Shown: in pieces, positions 18,326 through 26,615 of the stretch
Numbering within the stretch: the stretch's first letter is position 1
Layout: the number at the start of each line of letters is the position of its first letter
From: Micromonospora sp. R77
GTDB lineage: Bacteria > Actinomycetota > Actinomycetes > Mycobacteriales > Micromonosporaceae
NCBI RefSeq assembly: GCF_022747945.1
Contig: NZ_JALDST010000001.1
Span: 1,054,001 to 1,118,000 of the forward strand
DNA: 64,000 nucleotides
Reading direction: 5' to 3'
Notes under the pieces: model-generated
Seen by the model: the letters and a program-made list of their open reading frames with translations, nothing else
Told to the model about the DNA's origin: nothing
Databases searched by the model: none
Translations under genes and position numbers: made by a program

Positions 18326-19654
18326 ATGCGCGGCGGTTGGAGGCGACACGTCGGGCCAACCGTCGAGGTCGCGCCCGGTGCCCGTGCGGACCGGTTCGAG
18401 ATCCTCTTCGATCTGGTCTACGTCTTCTCGTTCTTCATCATCAGCCGCGCCGCCACGGCGGAGCTGACCGGCCGGGGCCTGCTGCACGCCATGCTGCTGC
18501 TGGCGGTGCTCTGGTGGTGCTGGGTCATCCACAGCGTGGTCGCCAACCGGGTCCGGCTCGGTGAGGGTTTCGTACCCGCGGTGGTCGTGGTCGTCATCAT
18601 CGCGGTCTTCGCCTTCGCGCTGGCGAGCCCGCGGGCGTTCCGCGACTCCCCGGAGGGGCTGTCGGGGCCGCTCGTGGTGGCGTGCAGCTACCTGGTGATC
18701 CGCCTGGTGCTGATGGCCCTGTACGTGTACGCCGTGCGCGACGAGCCGAGCCGGATCCGTCGGCTCGGACCGTTCGTGCTGGAGCTGGCGTTCAGCGTCT
18801 CGCTGCTCTTCGCGGCGGCGTTGGTGCCACCCCGGGTCACCGACCCGGAGACGGCGGCACTGGTCCGTGACGGCCTCTGGGTCGTCCTGGTGGTCTTCCA
18901 GTACGCCACCCCGCTCGTTGCCGGCACCGCGAGCTGGACGGTGAGCTCGGCAGAGCACTGGACCGAGCGGTACGACCTCATCCTCATGATCGCCCTCGGT
19001 GAGTCGCTCATCTCGGTGGGCATCGGCAGCAACGTGATCGGTCTCCCGATCACCTGGCCGACGCTGGTCGCGGCGGCGCTGGGCATCGTGGGTATCGCCG
19101 CCCTGTGGTGGGCGCACTTCGACCTGGTGGCACCCGCCGCACGGCTGGCCATGCACGGCACGCGCGGCGATGCCCGGACCCGGCTGGCGCGGGACGCGTA
19201 CGGGCACCTCTACCTCATCATGCTGGCCGGGATCGTGATCTTCGCCCTGGGCGGCGAGGAGCTGATGCACCAGGTGAGCGGCCCGCAGTTCCGGCTCGGC
19301 GATCCGCTGCACGGGACGGGAGCTCTCCTGCTGTACGGCGGGACGGTCTGTTTTCTGGTCGGCGACCTGCTCTTCCAGCTCCGTGTGCTGCACACCGTGA
19401 CCTGGACCCGGGTGGGCGCCATCGTCGCGCTGACCGGGCTCGGGGCGCTCTCCGTACACCTGCCGTTGTTCGCCGCTTTCGGGCTGTTGATCGGGGTGGA
19501 GCTGGTCATGATGGCGGTCGAGATGGTCGTGCTCGCGTCCTCCCGGGAAGCGCTGCGCGAAGGGGTGCTCGAGGAACGGCTCGCCCGCGAGCGGTTCGAG
19601 ACCGCCTGGCGCCAGCGGCGTTTCCACGACCAGCCCGACGACCGGCGCGGCTAG
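18326..19654 (+). CDS. Low temperature requirement A (LtrA) family membrane protein
   Basis: A 442-residue protein with about ten hydrophobic helices. Family motifs are RFEILFDLVYVFSFFIISR near the N-terminus and HWTERYDLILMIALGESLIS near residue 212. LtrA was named for a Listeria cold-growth gene; its biochemical function is unknown. A GAGACT hexamer six bases before the ATG at 18326 may give a leaderless mRNA. A paralogue follows 110 nt downstream on the same strand, and the pair probably arose by tandem duplication. Confidence 0.88.
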   Translation: MRGGWRRHVGPTVEVAPGARADRFEILFDLVYVFSFFIISRAATAELTGRGLLHAMLLLAVLWWCWVIHSVVANRVRLGEGFVPAVVVVVIIAVFAFALASPRAFRDSPEGLSGPLVVACSYLVIRLVLMALYVYAVRDEPSRIRRLGPFVLELAFSVSLLFAAALVPPRVTDPETAALVRDGLWVVLVVFQYATPLVAGTASWTVSSAEHWTERYDLILMIALGESLISVGIGSNVIGLPITWPTLVAAALGIVGIAALWWAHFDLVAPAARLAMHGTRGDARTRLARDAYGHLYLIMLAGIVIFALGGEELMHQVSGPQFRLGDPLHGTGALLLYGGTVCFLVGDLLFQLRVLHTVTWTRVGAIVALTGLGALSVHLPLFAAFGLLIGVELVMMAVEMVVLASSREALREGVLEERLARERFETAWRQRRFHDQPDDRRG

Positions 19655-19764
19655 CCGGACGCGGCGCTCGACCGGCTCGCCGTCGCCCGGGCGACCCGTG
19701 AGCGCCCGGCACCGGCTGCCCGGATTCGAGCCCCGCACGGAACGGACGCTGACAGACTCGGACG

Positions 19765-21096
19765 GTGAAGGGCGGCAGGTGGCGTGGACGGCTCGGGCCG
19801 GCGGTCGCGGTCTCCCCGGGCACCCGGGTGGGGCGGTTCGAGATCTTCTTCGACCTGGTCTTCGTCTTCTCGTTCTTCATCATCACCCGGGCCACCGCAC
19901 TGAACCCGAGTGGCGCCTCGCTGCTGCACGCCCTGCTGGTGCTGGCCGTGCTCTGGTGGTCGTGGGTGATGCACAGCGTGGTCGCCACCCGGGTCCGGTT
20001 GGGCGAGGGCTTCGTCCCGGTCCTGATGACCATCGCGATGGCCGGGCTGTTCACGTTCGCCCTGTCGCTGCCGCAGGCGTTCCGGGACCCGCGTGGCAAT
20101 GCCGCCGGCCCGATGGTGGCGGCGATCAGCTACACCGCCATCCGGATCATCCACCTGTCGCTCTACCTGCACGTGGTACGGGACAGCCCGGTCGAGCGCC
20201 GGCAGCTGATGCGGTTCGCGCCGGAGGTGGTGGGGAGCACCCTGCTGCTGCTCGCCGCCGCGCTGATCCCGCCGAAGCTCGACGGCCTGGCCTCGGCGGG
20301 GGCGGTCCGGGACGGGCTGTGGGCCACCGTCGTGGTGCTGCAGTACGGCACCGGCCTCCTCGCCGGCACCTGGGGCTGGGGCGTCGCCTCCGCCGAGCAC
20401 TGGACCGAGCGGTACGACCTGATCCTGATCATCGCGCTGGGTGAGTCGGTCATCTCCGTCGGTGTGGGGAGCAACCTGCTCGGGCAGCCGCCGACCTGGC
20501 CCGCGGTCACCGCGGCGGTGCTCGGCATCTTCTTCACCGCCGCCCTGTGGTGGGTGCACTACGACGTGATCGGGCCGGCGGCCCGGATCGCCCTGCACGC
20601 GGCGAAGAACGGCCCCCGGGTGGCCATGGCCCGGGACGCGTACGCCTACCTCTACCTGCCGATGATCGCCGGCATCATCCTGTTCGCGCTGGGCGCCGAG
20701 GCACTCGTGCACCAGGTCGCCGCTCCGGCCGTCCCCCTCCACGAGCCGGCCCACCGCTCCGCGGAGGCGCTGCTGTACGGCGGGGTGATCTGCTATCTGT
20801 GCGGCAACATGCTGTTCCAGCTACGGACCCTGCACACCCTGTCCTGGACCCGGGTCGGCACGGTGCTCCTGCTAGCCGGGTGCATCCCGGTCGCCGGTGC
20901 GGTGCCGGCGCTGGTCAGCCTGGGTCTGCTGACCGCGATCTGCGTGGGACTGGTGGCCGCCGAGGTGATGGTCTTCGGCGAGTCGCGGCAGGCGCTGCGG
21001 GCGCTGGTCTTCGAGGAACGGGCCACGCACGAGGCGCAGGAGGCCGCGTACCGGGCCCGCTGGCACGAGCCGGCGTCCGACGAGCCGTCCACCTGA
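19765..21096 (+). CDS. LtrA family membrane protein, second tandem copy
   Basis: The 443-residue paralogue of the preceding gene has the same helix pattern, RFEIFFDLVFVFSFFIITR near the N-terminus and HWTERYDLILIIALGESVIS in the middle. The copies differ most in the loops and at the C-terminus, so the duplication is not recent. The GTG at 19765 is used; CAGACT ends six bases before it, mirroring the first copy. No substrate can be inferred. Confidence 0.88.
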   Translation: MKGGRWRGRLGPAVAVSPGTRVGRFEIFFDLVFVFSFFIITRATALNPSGASLLHALLVLAVLWWSWVMHSVVATRVRLGEGFVPVLMTIAMAGLFTFALSLPQAFRDPRGNAAGPMVAAISYTAIRIIHLSLYLHVVRDSPVERRQLMRFAPEVVGSTLLLLAAALIPPKLDGLASAGAVRDGLWATVVVLQYGTGLLAGTWGWGVASAEHWTERYDLILIIALGESVISVGVGSNLLGQPPTWPAVTAAVLGIFFTAALWWVHYDVIGPAARIALHAAKNGPRVAMARDAYAYLYLPMIAGIILFALGAEALVHQVAAPAVPLHEPAHRSAEALLYGGVICYLCGNMLFQLRTLHTLSWTRVGTVLLLAGCIPVAGAVPALVSLGLLTAICVGLVAAEVMVFGESRQALRALVFEERATHEAQEAAYRARWHEPASDEPST

Positions 21097-21185
21097 GCGG
21101 GACGCCGCGCTGAACCGGGACGCCGTACGGTGCGTGTCGGGAACCGGCGGCCGGCACGCGGGCGCCGGACAGGACGGAGCGGACC

Positions 21186-22076
21186 ATGACCACGGGGACG
21201 ATCGACGCCGCGGCGGCGGGCAGTTGGCGACTGGGTGACCGGACGGTACACCGGCTCGGCTTCGGCGCGATGCGGCTGACCACGAACGCCGACGGCGGCC
21301 CCAGCGACCGGGACCGGGCGATCGCGGTGCTGCGCCGCGCGGTCGAGCTGGGGGTCAACCACATCGACACGGCGGCGTTCTACTTCTCGGCGCTGCGCTC
21401 GGCCAACGAGCTGATCAACACGGCGCTGTCGCCGTACCCGGACGATCTGGTGATCGTGACCAAGGTCGGGCCGGGGAAGGACCCGTCCGGCGAGTGGCTG
21501 CCGATGGCCCGGCCCGACCAGCTGCGCGGCCAGGTCGAGGAGAACCTGCGCCAGCTCGGCCGGGACCACCTCGACGTGGTCAACCTCCGGGTGTACGGTC
21601 CGGAACCGCTCGCCGAGCACTTCGGCGCGCTCGCCGAGCTGCGCGACGCCGGCCTGATCCGGCACCTGGGCGTCTCGGCGATCCGCCCGCACCAGCTCGC
21701 CGAGGCGCAGGCGATCGCCCCGGTGGTCTGCGTGCAGAACTCCTACGGCCTGGGTTACCGGGCGGGCCAGGACGAGCTGGTGCGGGACTGCGCGGCGCAG
21801 GGCATCGCCTTCGTGCCGTTCTTCTCGCTCGCCACCAGCGGGCGGGAGGCGGGCGCGAGCGGCGTGGAACCGGAGGAGGTGCGGGCCGTCGCCCGGGAGC
21901 ACGGGCTGACCCCGGCGCAGGTCCGGCTGGCCTGGCTCCTCCAGCGCGGGCCGAACGTGCTGGCCATCCCGGGCACCGGCAACCCCGAGCACCTCGCCCA
22001 GAACGTGGCCGCCGGCGGGCTGCGCCTCTCCCCCACCGACCTCGCCCGCCTCGACGCCGTGCACCGGGCCGGCTGA
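21186..22076 (+). CDS. Aldo/keto reductase
   Basis: A 296-residue oxidoreductase. The N-terminal segment HRLGFGAMRLTTNADGGP, the catalytic Asp and following aromatic in NHIDTAAFYFSALR (an F where many family members have Tyr, but AFY supplies a Tyr one residue on), HLDVVNLRVYGPEP and the C-terminal AIPGTGNPEHLAQN are visible. It belongs to the branch often annotated as pyridoxal- or general aldehyde-reducing; the substrate is unknown. GGAG precedes the ATG at 21186. An LLM oxidoreductase gene follows, and the two may be co-transcribed. Confidence 0.88.
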   Translation: MTTGTIDAAAAGSWRLGDRTVHRLGFGAMRLTTNADGGPSDRDRAIAVLRRAVELGVNHIDTAAFYFSALRSANELINTALSPYPDDLVIVTKVGPGKDPSGEWLPMARPDQLRGQVEENLRQLGRDHLDVVNLRVYGPEPLAEHFGALAELRDAGLIRHLGVSAIRPHQLAEAQAIAPVVCVQNSYGLGYRAGQDELVRDCAAQGIAFVPFFSLATSGREAGASGVEPEEVRAVAREHGLTPAQVRLAWLLQRGPNVLAIPGTGNPEHLAQNVAAGGLRLSPTDLARLDAVHRAG

Positions 22077-22148
22077 GCAGTTCGGCCGTCGGCAGAAGCG
22101 GGCGGTACGGGGTCGCGCGGCCGGTGGGCGAGGGCGCAGGGTGGGCTG

Positions 22149-23069
22149 ATGGCGATCTTCTCCGTACAGGCCAACCCGACCGATGCGCGGAGCTGGCTCG
22201 ACCTGGCCCGACGGGTCGAGGCGGCCGGTTTCGACGCCCTGCTCGCCGGTGACCATCCCGGGCACGGCGCGTCGCCGTTCGTGGCGCTGGCCGCCGCCGC
22301 GGCGGTGACCTCGACGCTGGGTCTCGGCTCGTACGTCGCCCACGCGGGGGTGCGGGAGCCGATCCTGCTCGCCACCGACGTGGCCACCCTGGACCTGCTC
22401 TCCGGGGGTCGGGCCCGGCTCGGCCTCGGCGCCGGCCACACCCCCGCCGAGTGGCGGGCCGTGGGGCGGGAGCGGCCCGACGTCGCCGCCCGGGTACGCC
22501 GCTGCGTGGCCGTCGCCGAGGCCGTCCGGGACCTGCTCGCCGGCCACGAGGTCACCGTGGACACCCCGGAGCTGGTCGCCCGGTCGGCCCGGCTGACCCA
22601 GCCGCCCGTCGGGCCTCGGGTGCCGCTCACCATGGGTACGGCCAACTCGACGCTGCTGCGCTGGGCCGGCGCGTACGCCGACGTGGTGGGGTTGACCGGC
22701 TTCGGTCGTACCCTCGCCGACGGCCACGCCCACGACGTGCGGTGGCGGGCCGACCAGCTCGACGCGCAGCTCGCGCACGTCGCGGCCGGGGCCACCGGGC
22801 GGGCCGAGGCACCCGCGCTGGAGGCCCTGGTGCAGCACGTGGCGGTGACCGACGACGCGGAGGCCGCCGCCGCGGCGACCGCCGCCGACACCGGCCTGAC
22901 CGTCGCCGAACTCCTCGCCACCCCGTTCGTGCTGATCGGGACCCCCGACGAGATCGTCGCGGCGGTCGCGGCGCACCGCCGCCGGTGGGGCGTGACCCGC
23001 TTCGTCGTGCGGGCCGACGCGGTCGGGCCGCTGGGCCCGCTGCTGCCCCGCCTGGCCGGGGCGCGCTGA
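22149..23069 (+). CDS. LLM class (luciferase-like) F420- or flavin-dependent oxidoreductase
   Basis: A TIM-barrel protein of 306 residues. The N-terminal strand MAIFSVQANPTDARSWLDLA is followed by AGFDALLAGDHPGHGASPF and TLDLLSGGRARLGLGAGHTPAEW, the signature of bacterial luciferase-like enzymes, and the C-terminal FVLIGTPDEIVAAV. In actinomycetes this subfamily (TIGR03621-like) is usually predicted to use F420. The substrate is unknown. It lies 72 nt after the aldo/keto reductase on the same strand. A near-perfect palindrome separates it from the DinB-like gene downstream, suggesting separate control of that gene. Confidence 0.85.
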   Translation: MAIFSVQANPTDARSWLDLARRVEAAGFDALLAGDHPGHGASPFVALAAAAAVTSTLGLGSYVAHAGVREPILLATDVATLDLLSGGRARLGLGAGHTPAEWRAVGRERPDVAARVRRCVAVAEAVRDLLAGHEVTVDTPELVARSARLTQPPVGPRVPLTMGTANSTLLRWAGAYADVVGLTGFGRTLADGHAHDVRWRADQLDAQLAHVAAGATGRAEAPALEALVQHVAVTDDAEAAAAATAADTGLTVAELLATPFVLIGTPDEIVAAVAAHRRRWGVTRFVVRADAVGPLGPLLPRLAGAR

Positions 23070-23097
23070 CCGGCGGCCGGCCGGACGGGGCAACGAA

Positions 23098-23128
23098 ACC
23101 GGTCGATCGTACGTACGATCCGACCGGT
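23098..23128 (+). promoter_or_regulatory. Palindromic operator candidate overlapping the DinB-like gene start
   Basis: GATCGTACGTACGATC (23105-23120) is a perfect 16-bp palindrome. It is flanked by ACCGGTC on the left and GACCGGT on the right, complementary arms offset by one extra C. The total is two 15-nt arms with a single bulge ending next to the start codon. Such a site would let a dimeric (TetR-like) repressor block transcription or initiation; the regulator is not identifiable. Confidence 0.55.
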
Positions 23129-23129
23129 G

Positions 23130-23630
23130 ATGGACGAACGTTTCGCGCTGCCGCCCACGGCGGACGAGCGGGCGCTGCTGACGACTTTCCTCGACTATCA
23201 GCGGCACGCGCTGGAGCGCAAGTGCGCCGGCCTCACCGACGAGCAGTTACGCCTCCGGCCGGTGCCCTCGTCCCACCTCTCGCTGCTCGGCCTGGTGCGT
23301 CACCTGGCCACCGTCGAGCGGTGGTACTTCCAGGCGGTGATCGCCGACGCCTTCCCCGGTGACCTGTTCGACCGCACGGACGACTGGGACGAGACCTTCG
23401 ACGACGTGGACCGGGCCACCGGCGAGGAGACGTTCGCGCTCTGGCGGGCGGAGGTCGAGGTGTCCCGGCGGATCGCCGCGGACCGTCCGCTGGCGGCGGT
23501 CGGCCGCCCGTTCGCCGGCCGGCACCGCCCGCTGCGCTGGGTGTTCCACCACCTGATCGACGAGTACGCGCGGCACCTCGGCCACGCCGACATCCTGCGC
23601 GAGGCGATCGACGGTCAGACCGGGGAGTGA
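23130..23630 (+). CDS. DinB/DUF664 family protein
   Basis: A four-helix-bundle protein of 166 residues: LLTTFLDYQRHALERKCAGL, LSLLGLVRHLATVERWYF and WVFHHLIDEYARHLGHADIL. The three histidines (in VRHLATVE, and HH and RHLGH of the C-terminal helix) are where the family binds a divalent metal. DinB-like proteins often act as thiol-dependent transferases or isomerases (mycothiol or bacillithiol partners). The role here is unknown. The ATG at 23130 directly follows a GTG in frame; either may start. The palindrome upstream suggests repression. Confidence 0.85.
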   Translation: MDERFALPPTADERALLTTFLDYQRHALERKCAGLTDEQLRLRPVPSSHLSLLGLVRHLATVERWYFQAVIADAFPGDLFDRTDDWDETFDDVDRATGEETFALWRAEVEVSRRIAADRPLAAVGRPFAGRHRPLRWVFHHLIDEYARHLGHADILREAIDGQTGE

Positions 23631-23700
23631 CGCGTGGTCGTCCCGCCCGGATGACGGTCGCGCTTGACGTGGAGTGCACTCGAGGTTGAAGAGTGGTCCC

Positions 23701-24718
23701 ATGACGACGACACGACGACTGGGTCGCAGCGGCATCGAGGTCAGCGCGATCGGCATGGGCTGCTGGGCGATCGGCGGGCCGCTCTGGGCGGGCACCCAGC
23801 CGCTCGGCTGGGGCGAGGTGGACGACGACGAGTCCGTCCGGACGATCCACCGGGCACTCGAGCTCGGGGCGACCCTCTTCGACACGTCCAGCAACTACGG
23901 GGCGGGGCACAGCGAACGGGTCCTCGGGCGGGCCCTCGCCGGCCGCCGTGACCGCGCGGTGATCGCCACCAAGTTCGGTTACCCCACCGACGAGGCCACC
24001 CGGCAGGCCACCGGCGAGGACGCCAGCCCGGCGTACGCGCGGCGCAGCCTGGAGGGCTCGCTGCGCCGGCTCGACACCGACCACGTCGACCTGTACCAGC
24101 TGCACGTCAACGCGCTGCCGGTGCCGCAGGCCCTGGACCTGGTCGAGACCCTGGAGGCCCTGGTCGCCGAGGGCAAGATCCGGGCGTACGGCTGGAGCAC
24201 CGACGACCCCGCCTCGGCGCGGGCGTTCGCCACGGCCGGACCGCACTGCGCGGCGATCCAGCACGACCAGTCGGTGCTGCGGGACAACGCGGAGATGCTG
24301 GCGGTCTGCGACGAGTTCGACCTGGCCAGCCTCAACCGGGGGCCGCTCGCGATGGGCCTGCTCACCGCCAAGTACCAGAGCGCGCCGGCCGCCCGCAGCG
24401 GCGACGACGTACGCGGGGTCGCCCCGGAGTGGCTGCCCTGGTTCACCGACGGGCTCCCGCGCGCCGAGTGGGCGGACCGGGTGGGCCGGGTGCGGGAGGC
24501 GCTGACGGTCGACGGTCGACGGTCGTACCCTCGCCCAGGGCGCGCTGGGCTGGCTGCTGGCGCGCAGCCCCCGGACCCTGCCCATCCCCGGCTGCCGCAC
24601 GGTCGCCCAGGCCGAGGAGAACCTCGGCACCCTGGCGTACGGCCCGGTGCCCGACGCCGCCTTCGCCGAGGTGGAGCGGCTGCTCGCCGACCTGCGCACC
24701 GCCCCGGCCGACGCCTGA
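23701..24718 (+). pseudogene. Aldo/keto reductase broken by a 7-bp tandem duplication
   Basis: MTTTRRLGRSGIEVSAIGMG, FDTSSNYGAGHSERVLGRAL and HVDLYQLHVNALPVPQALDL mark an aldo/keto reductase that would be 336 residues long. At 24504-24524 the 7-mer GACGGTC occurs three times in a row. With two copies the frame reads EALTVDGRTLAQGALGWLLA and continues through TLPIPGCRTVAQAEENLGTL to a stop at 24716-24718, as the family requires. With three copies the reading frame goes astray. The lesion is thus a single slipped-strand duplication that loss of one unit would reverse. The rest of the gene is undamaged, so the event is recent, phase-variable or an assembly artefact. Confidence 0.85.
24504..24524 (+). 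repeat. GACGGTC x3 tandem repeat inside a coding sequence
   Basis: Three perfect 7-nt units. Because 7 is not divisible by 3, gain or loss of a unit switches the frame of the aldo/keto reductase. Confidence 0.9.
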
Positions 24719-24735
24719 CGCATCGTCGGGCCGGC

Positions 24736-25302
24736 TCACCGTCGGGCGTTCACGAAGGCGACGATCTCGTCGAGGCCCGGCCGGTAGCCGTCGCTGGTGT
24801 CCACCTCCAGTTCGGGGACGTCGAGCCGTACCCGGTCGTAGCTGTCGTGGCCGGCGGCATGCCGATGCGGCTCGTCCCCGTGGGTGTCGGTGTGCGCGCG
24901 GCGGGTCGGGCTCTCGTGCCAGCGCTGCCGGATCCGCTCCCGGGCGACCGCGGCCGGCACTCGGCAGTGGACGATCCGGAGGTCGGCGAGCCCGACCAGG
25001 GGCCGCAGGTGGGGGCGCCAGAGCCGGTCCTGGAAGGCCGCCTCGGCCACCGTGGTGACCCCTGCGGACAGCAGCAGTTCCAGCACCCGGAAGAAGGTCG
25101 GCAACGTCCGGCGGCTCAACTCGTCGCTCGGCGCGGCGGTGAAGTCACCGGCCGCGTGGACCATGCCCTCCTTGATCTCGTCTCGGCAGATCGCCGGACA
25201 GCCGATCCTCCGGGCGAGTCGGTGGGCGAGCACGGTCTTGCCCGCGCCGGGCGGACCGCTGACGACGACGAGCTTCGGTCGACTCCGCACCATGTCCTTC
25301 AT
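24736..25302 (-). CDS. P-loop NTPase, kinase-like
   Basis: A cytosolic protein of 188 residues. MVRSRPKLVVVSGPPGAGKT supplies a Walker A motif, followed by the CRDEIKEGM segment of AAA_33/zeta-toxin-like or shikimate/adenylate kinase-like small-molecule kinases. The lid-like region is Arg-rich (VARERIRQRWHESPTRR). The end, ELEVDTSDGYRPGLDEIVAFV, is typical of kinases that phosphorylate small polar substrates, but the substrate is unknown. The ATG at 25302 has AGGGG just upstream; a second ATG at 25293 is possible. The neighbour at 25389-25748 is on the same strand. Confidence 0.8.
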   Translation of the reverse strand: MKDMVRSRPKLVVVSGPPGAGKTVLAHRLARRIGCPAICRDEIKEGMVHAAGDFTAAPSDELSRRTLPTFFRVLELLLSAGVTTVAEAAFQDRLWRPHLRPLVGLADLRIVHCRVPAAVARERIRQRWHESPTRRAHTDTHGDEPHRHAAGHDSYDRVRLDVPELEVDTSDGYRPGLDEIVAFVNARR

Positions 25303-25388
25303 AGCCCCTGTCGTGAGGTAACGGCCGACCTCACGGACGTTCGGGCCCGCGAGAGGGCCCTGGGGCCCTGGGGCTGCGGGCGGGGTCA

Positions 25389-25748
25389 CTACTGGCCGAA
25401 GGTGTCGCGCAGGTTGCCGTTGATCAGTTGGTTGATCCGCTTGCGCAGGTGACCGAGCAGCGACGGGTCGGGCAGCGGCTCGTCGACCAGCAGCGTCCAG
25501 CACAGCTCGGTGCCGGCCAGGCCGTCGGAGGCCAGCTCGAACCGGACCAGGGCGTCCGGGCGTCGCGGCCACAACGACGACCAGACCACCAGGTTCGGGT
25601 ACGCGGTCTCCACGAGCCGCGGACGCTGTTCGTCGTCCAGCAGTCGGAGCCAGGGACGCATCGGGTCACGGTCGGGGCGGGTCAGCGCCGCGAAGACGAC
25701 GTGGGGCGGGGGCGGTTGGTTGCGCGTCCGTCGACCGGCTTCGAGCAT
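25389..25748 (-). CDS. Hypothetical protein, 119 aa
   Basis: The sequence PPPPHVVFAALTRPDRDP, then LVETAYPNLVVWSSLWPRRPDALVRFELASD and TELCWTLLVDEPLPDP, suggests a small alpha/beta fold resembling SRPBCC (START-like) proteins, with a C-terminal helix LLGHLRKRINQLINGNLRD. It has no signal or membrane segment. I do not recognise a characterised homologue. It probably shares a transcript with the P-loop gene 86 nt downstream on the same strand. Confidence 0.7.
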   Translation of the reverse strand: MLEAGRRTRNQPPPPHVVFAALTRPDRDPMRPWLRLLDDEQRPRLVETAYPNLVVWSSLWPRRPDALVRFELASDGLAGTELCWTLLVDEPLPDPSLLGHLRKRINQLINGNLRDTFGQ

Positions 25749-25771
25749 CGTTCAGCACCGACAGGCCGGCG

Positions 25772-25990
25772 TCACGACCTGCCCTCCCCCCGCGCCAACC
25801 GCTCGGCGACGAATGCGCCGACGCCGCGCCCGCCTTCCCGGCCCTGCGTCCGCAGGACGAGGATCGCCGGGCGCGACCGCCTGCGACACGCCGTGCTCTT
25901 CCCTGAGCTGCGCGGTCGACGGCAGCTTGCGTCCCGGCGCGAACTCGCCCGACTCGATCCGCACGCGGCGGTCATCGGCGAGCTGCGTTC
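25772..25990 (-). pseudogene. GntR-family regulator remnant
   Basis: One frame reads RIESGEFAPGRKLPSTAQLR followed by EEHGVSQAV, the winged-helix core of GntR regulators. An adjacent frame continues ILVLRTQGREGGRGVGAFVAERL to a stop at 25772. A stop lies just upstream of the HTH start. The pieces cover a whole GntR N-terminal domain but need a frame change near 25870. Only the DNA-binding part exists; any effector domain is missing. It may be a short stand-alone GntR gene with sequence errors or a true relic. Confidence 0.6.
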
Positions 25991-26315
25991 ACTTCGCTGT
26001 GGCGGCATCCACACTCCCAGGTCTGCACCGGCCATTCGACCATGAGCTGGCTGTCCTGAGGAACCACCCGGCCGACCACCTCACCCGGGCAGTCGGCCGG
26101 CGTCCCGGCCGGCGGCCTGCCGGCGGTGGGCTCCGTGAACAGGCCCGGGGTGGGTGGCGGGTTCCGGCCGCCCCCTGCGCGCACGCCGCCCCCGCCCGCC
26201 TCGGTGCCGTACCCGATCGAGGAGGCGACCCTCTGTGCGGTCAGCGACCGACGAACGGTGGACGCCATGGAGAAGGTGCCCGGCGCAGCCCGCGACGGAC
26301 GCCGCGCCGCAGCCG

Positions 26316-26377
26316 CAGCCCCAGCCCCAGCCCCAGCCCCAGCCCCAGCCCCAGCCCCAGCCCCAGCCCCAGCCCCA
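26316..26377 (+). repeat. (CAGCCC)n hexamer microsatellite
   Basis: About ten consecutive copies of CAGCCC lie in non-coding DNA. Copy number is likely to vary between strains and to be hard to assemble. Confidence 0.85.
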
Positions 26378-26424
26378 AGATCATGCTCGATGCAGGAAGT
26401 AGTGGGGTCGAAGGGCGTCCGATG

Positions 26425-26447
26425 CCACTCGATCCAGGATCAAGTGG
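26425..26447. repeat. Short inverted repeat
   Basis: CCACTCGATCC, one spacer base, then GGATCAAGTGG; the arms are complementary with one mismatch. It could be a small hairpin or a protein-binding dyad. It lies 45 bp before the dispersed 29-bp repeat. Confidence 0.45.
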
Positions 26448-26492
26448 GCGCTCGGGCAGACAGCTCCATGATCGACGCGTGCGGAGGTGCGC

Positions 26493-26521
26493 GATTCATT
26501 TACGTCATCAGACTCGTAGCG
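26493..26521 (+). repeat. 29-bp dispersed repeat, copy C
   Basis: It starts GATTCATTTACGTCATCAGA and ends CTCGTAGCG. It differs by one base from copy B (48765-48793) and by two from the complement of copy A (48584-48612). It has no coding role here and lies 95 bp before the TIGR01777 gene. Confidence 0.85.
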
Positions 26522-26615
26522 GCCGTGCAGGTAGCCCCGCCGCACGGGCCACCGCTCGTGGGGACCGATTCGACGCAATGCATCCAAGTCGGGGTCCGTG
26601 ACCGAAGATGGGAGC

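Larger units (their letters stand above)
25991..26597. other. Repeat-rich non-coding stretch of about 600 bp
   Basis: No convincing gene is seen. The stretch holds a Pro-coding-like GC-rich segment (26100-26300), a hexamer microsatellite (26316-26377), an 11-nt inverted repeat (26425-26447) and one copy of the 29-bp dispersed repeat (26493-26521). A 98-codon minus-strand frame (25972-26268) includes MVEWPVQTWECGCRH, which looks protein-like, but its N-terminal half is low-complexity and I cannot support it as a gene. Confidence 0.6.

Noticed and set aside
25972-26268. A 98-codon minus-strand gene containing MVEWPVQTWECGCRH
   Set aside because: Only the last third looks protein-like and no start or ribosome binding site suits it.
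26316-26377. CRISPR array
   Set aside because: The units are six bases with no spacers; it is a simple microsatellite. No cas genes are near.
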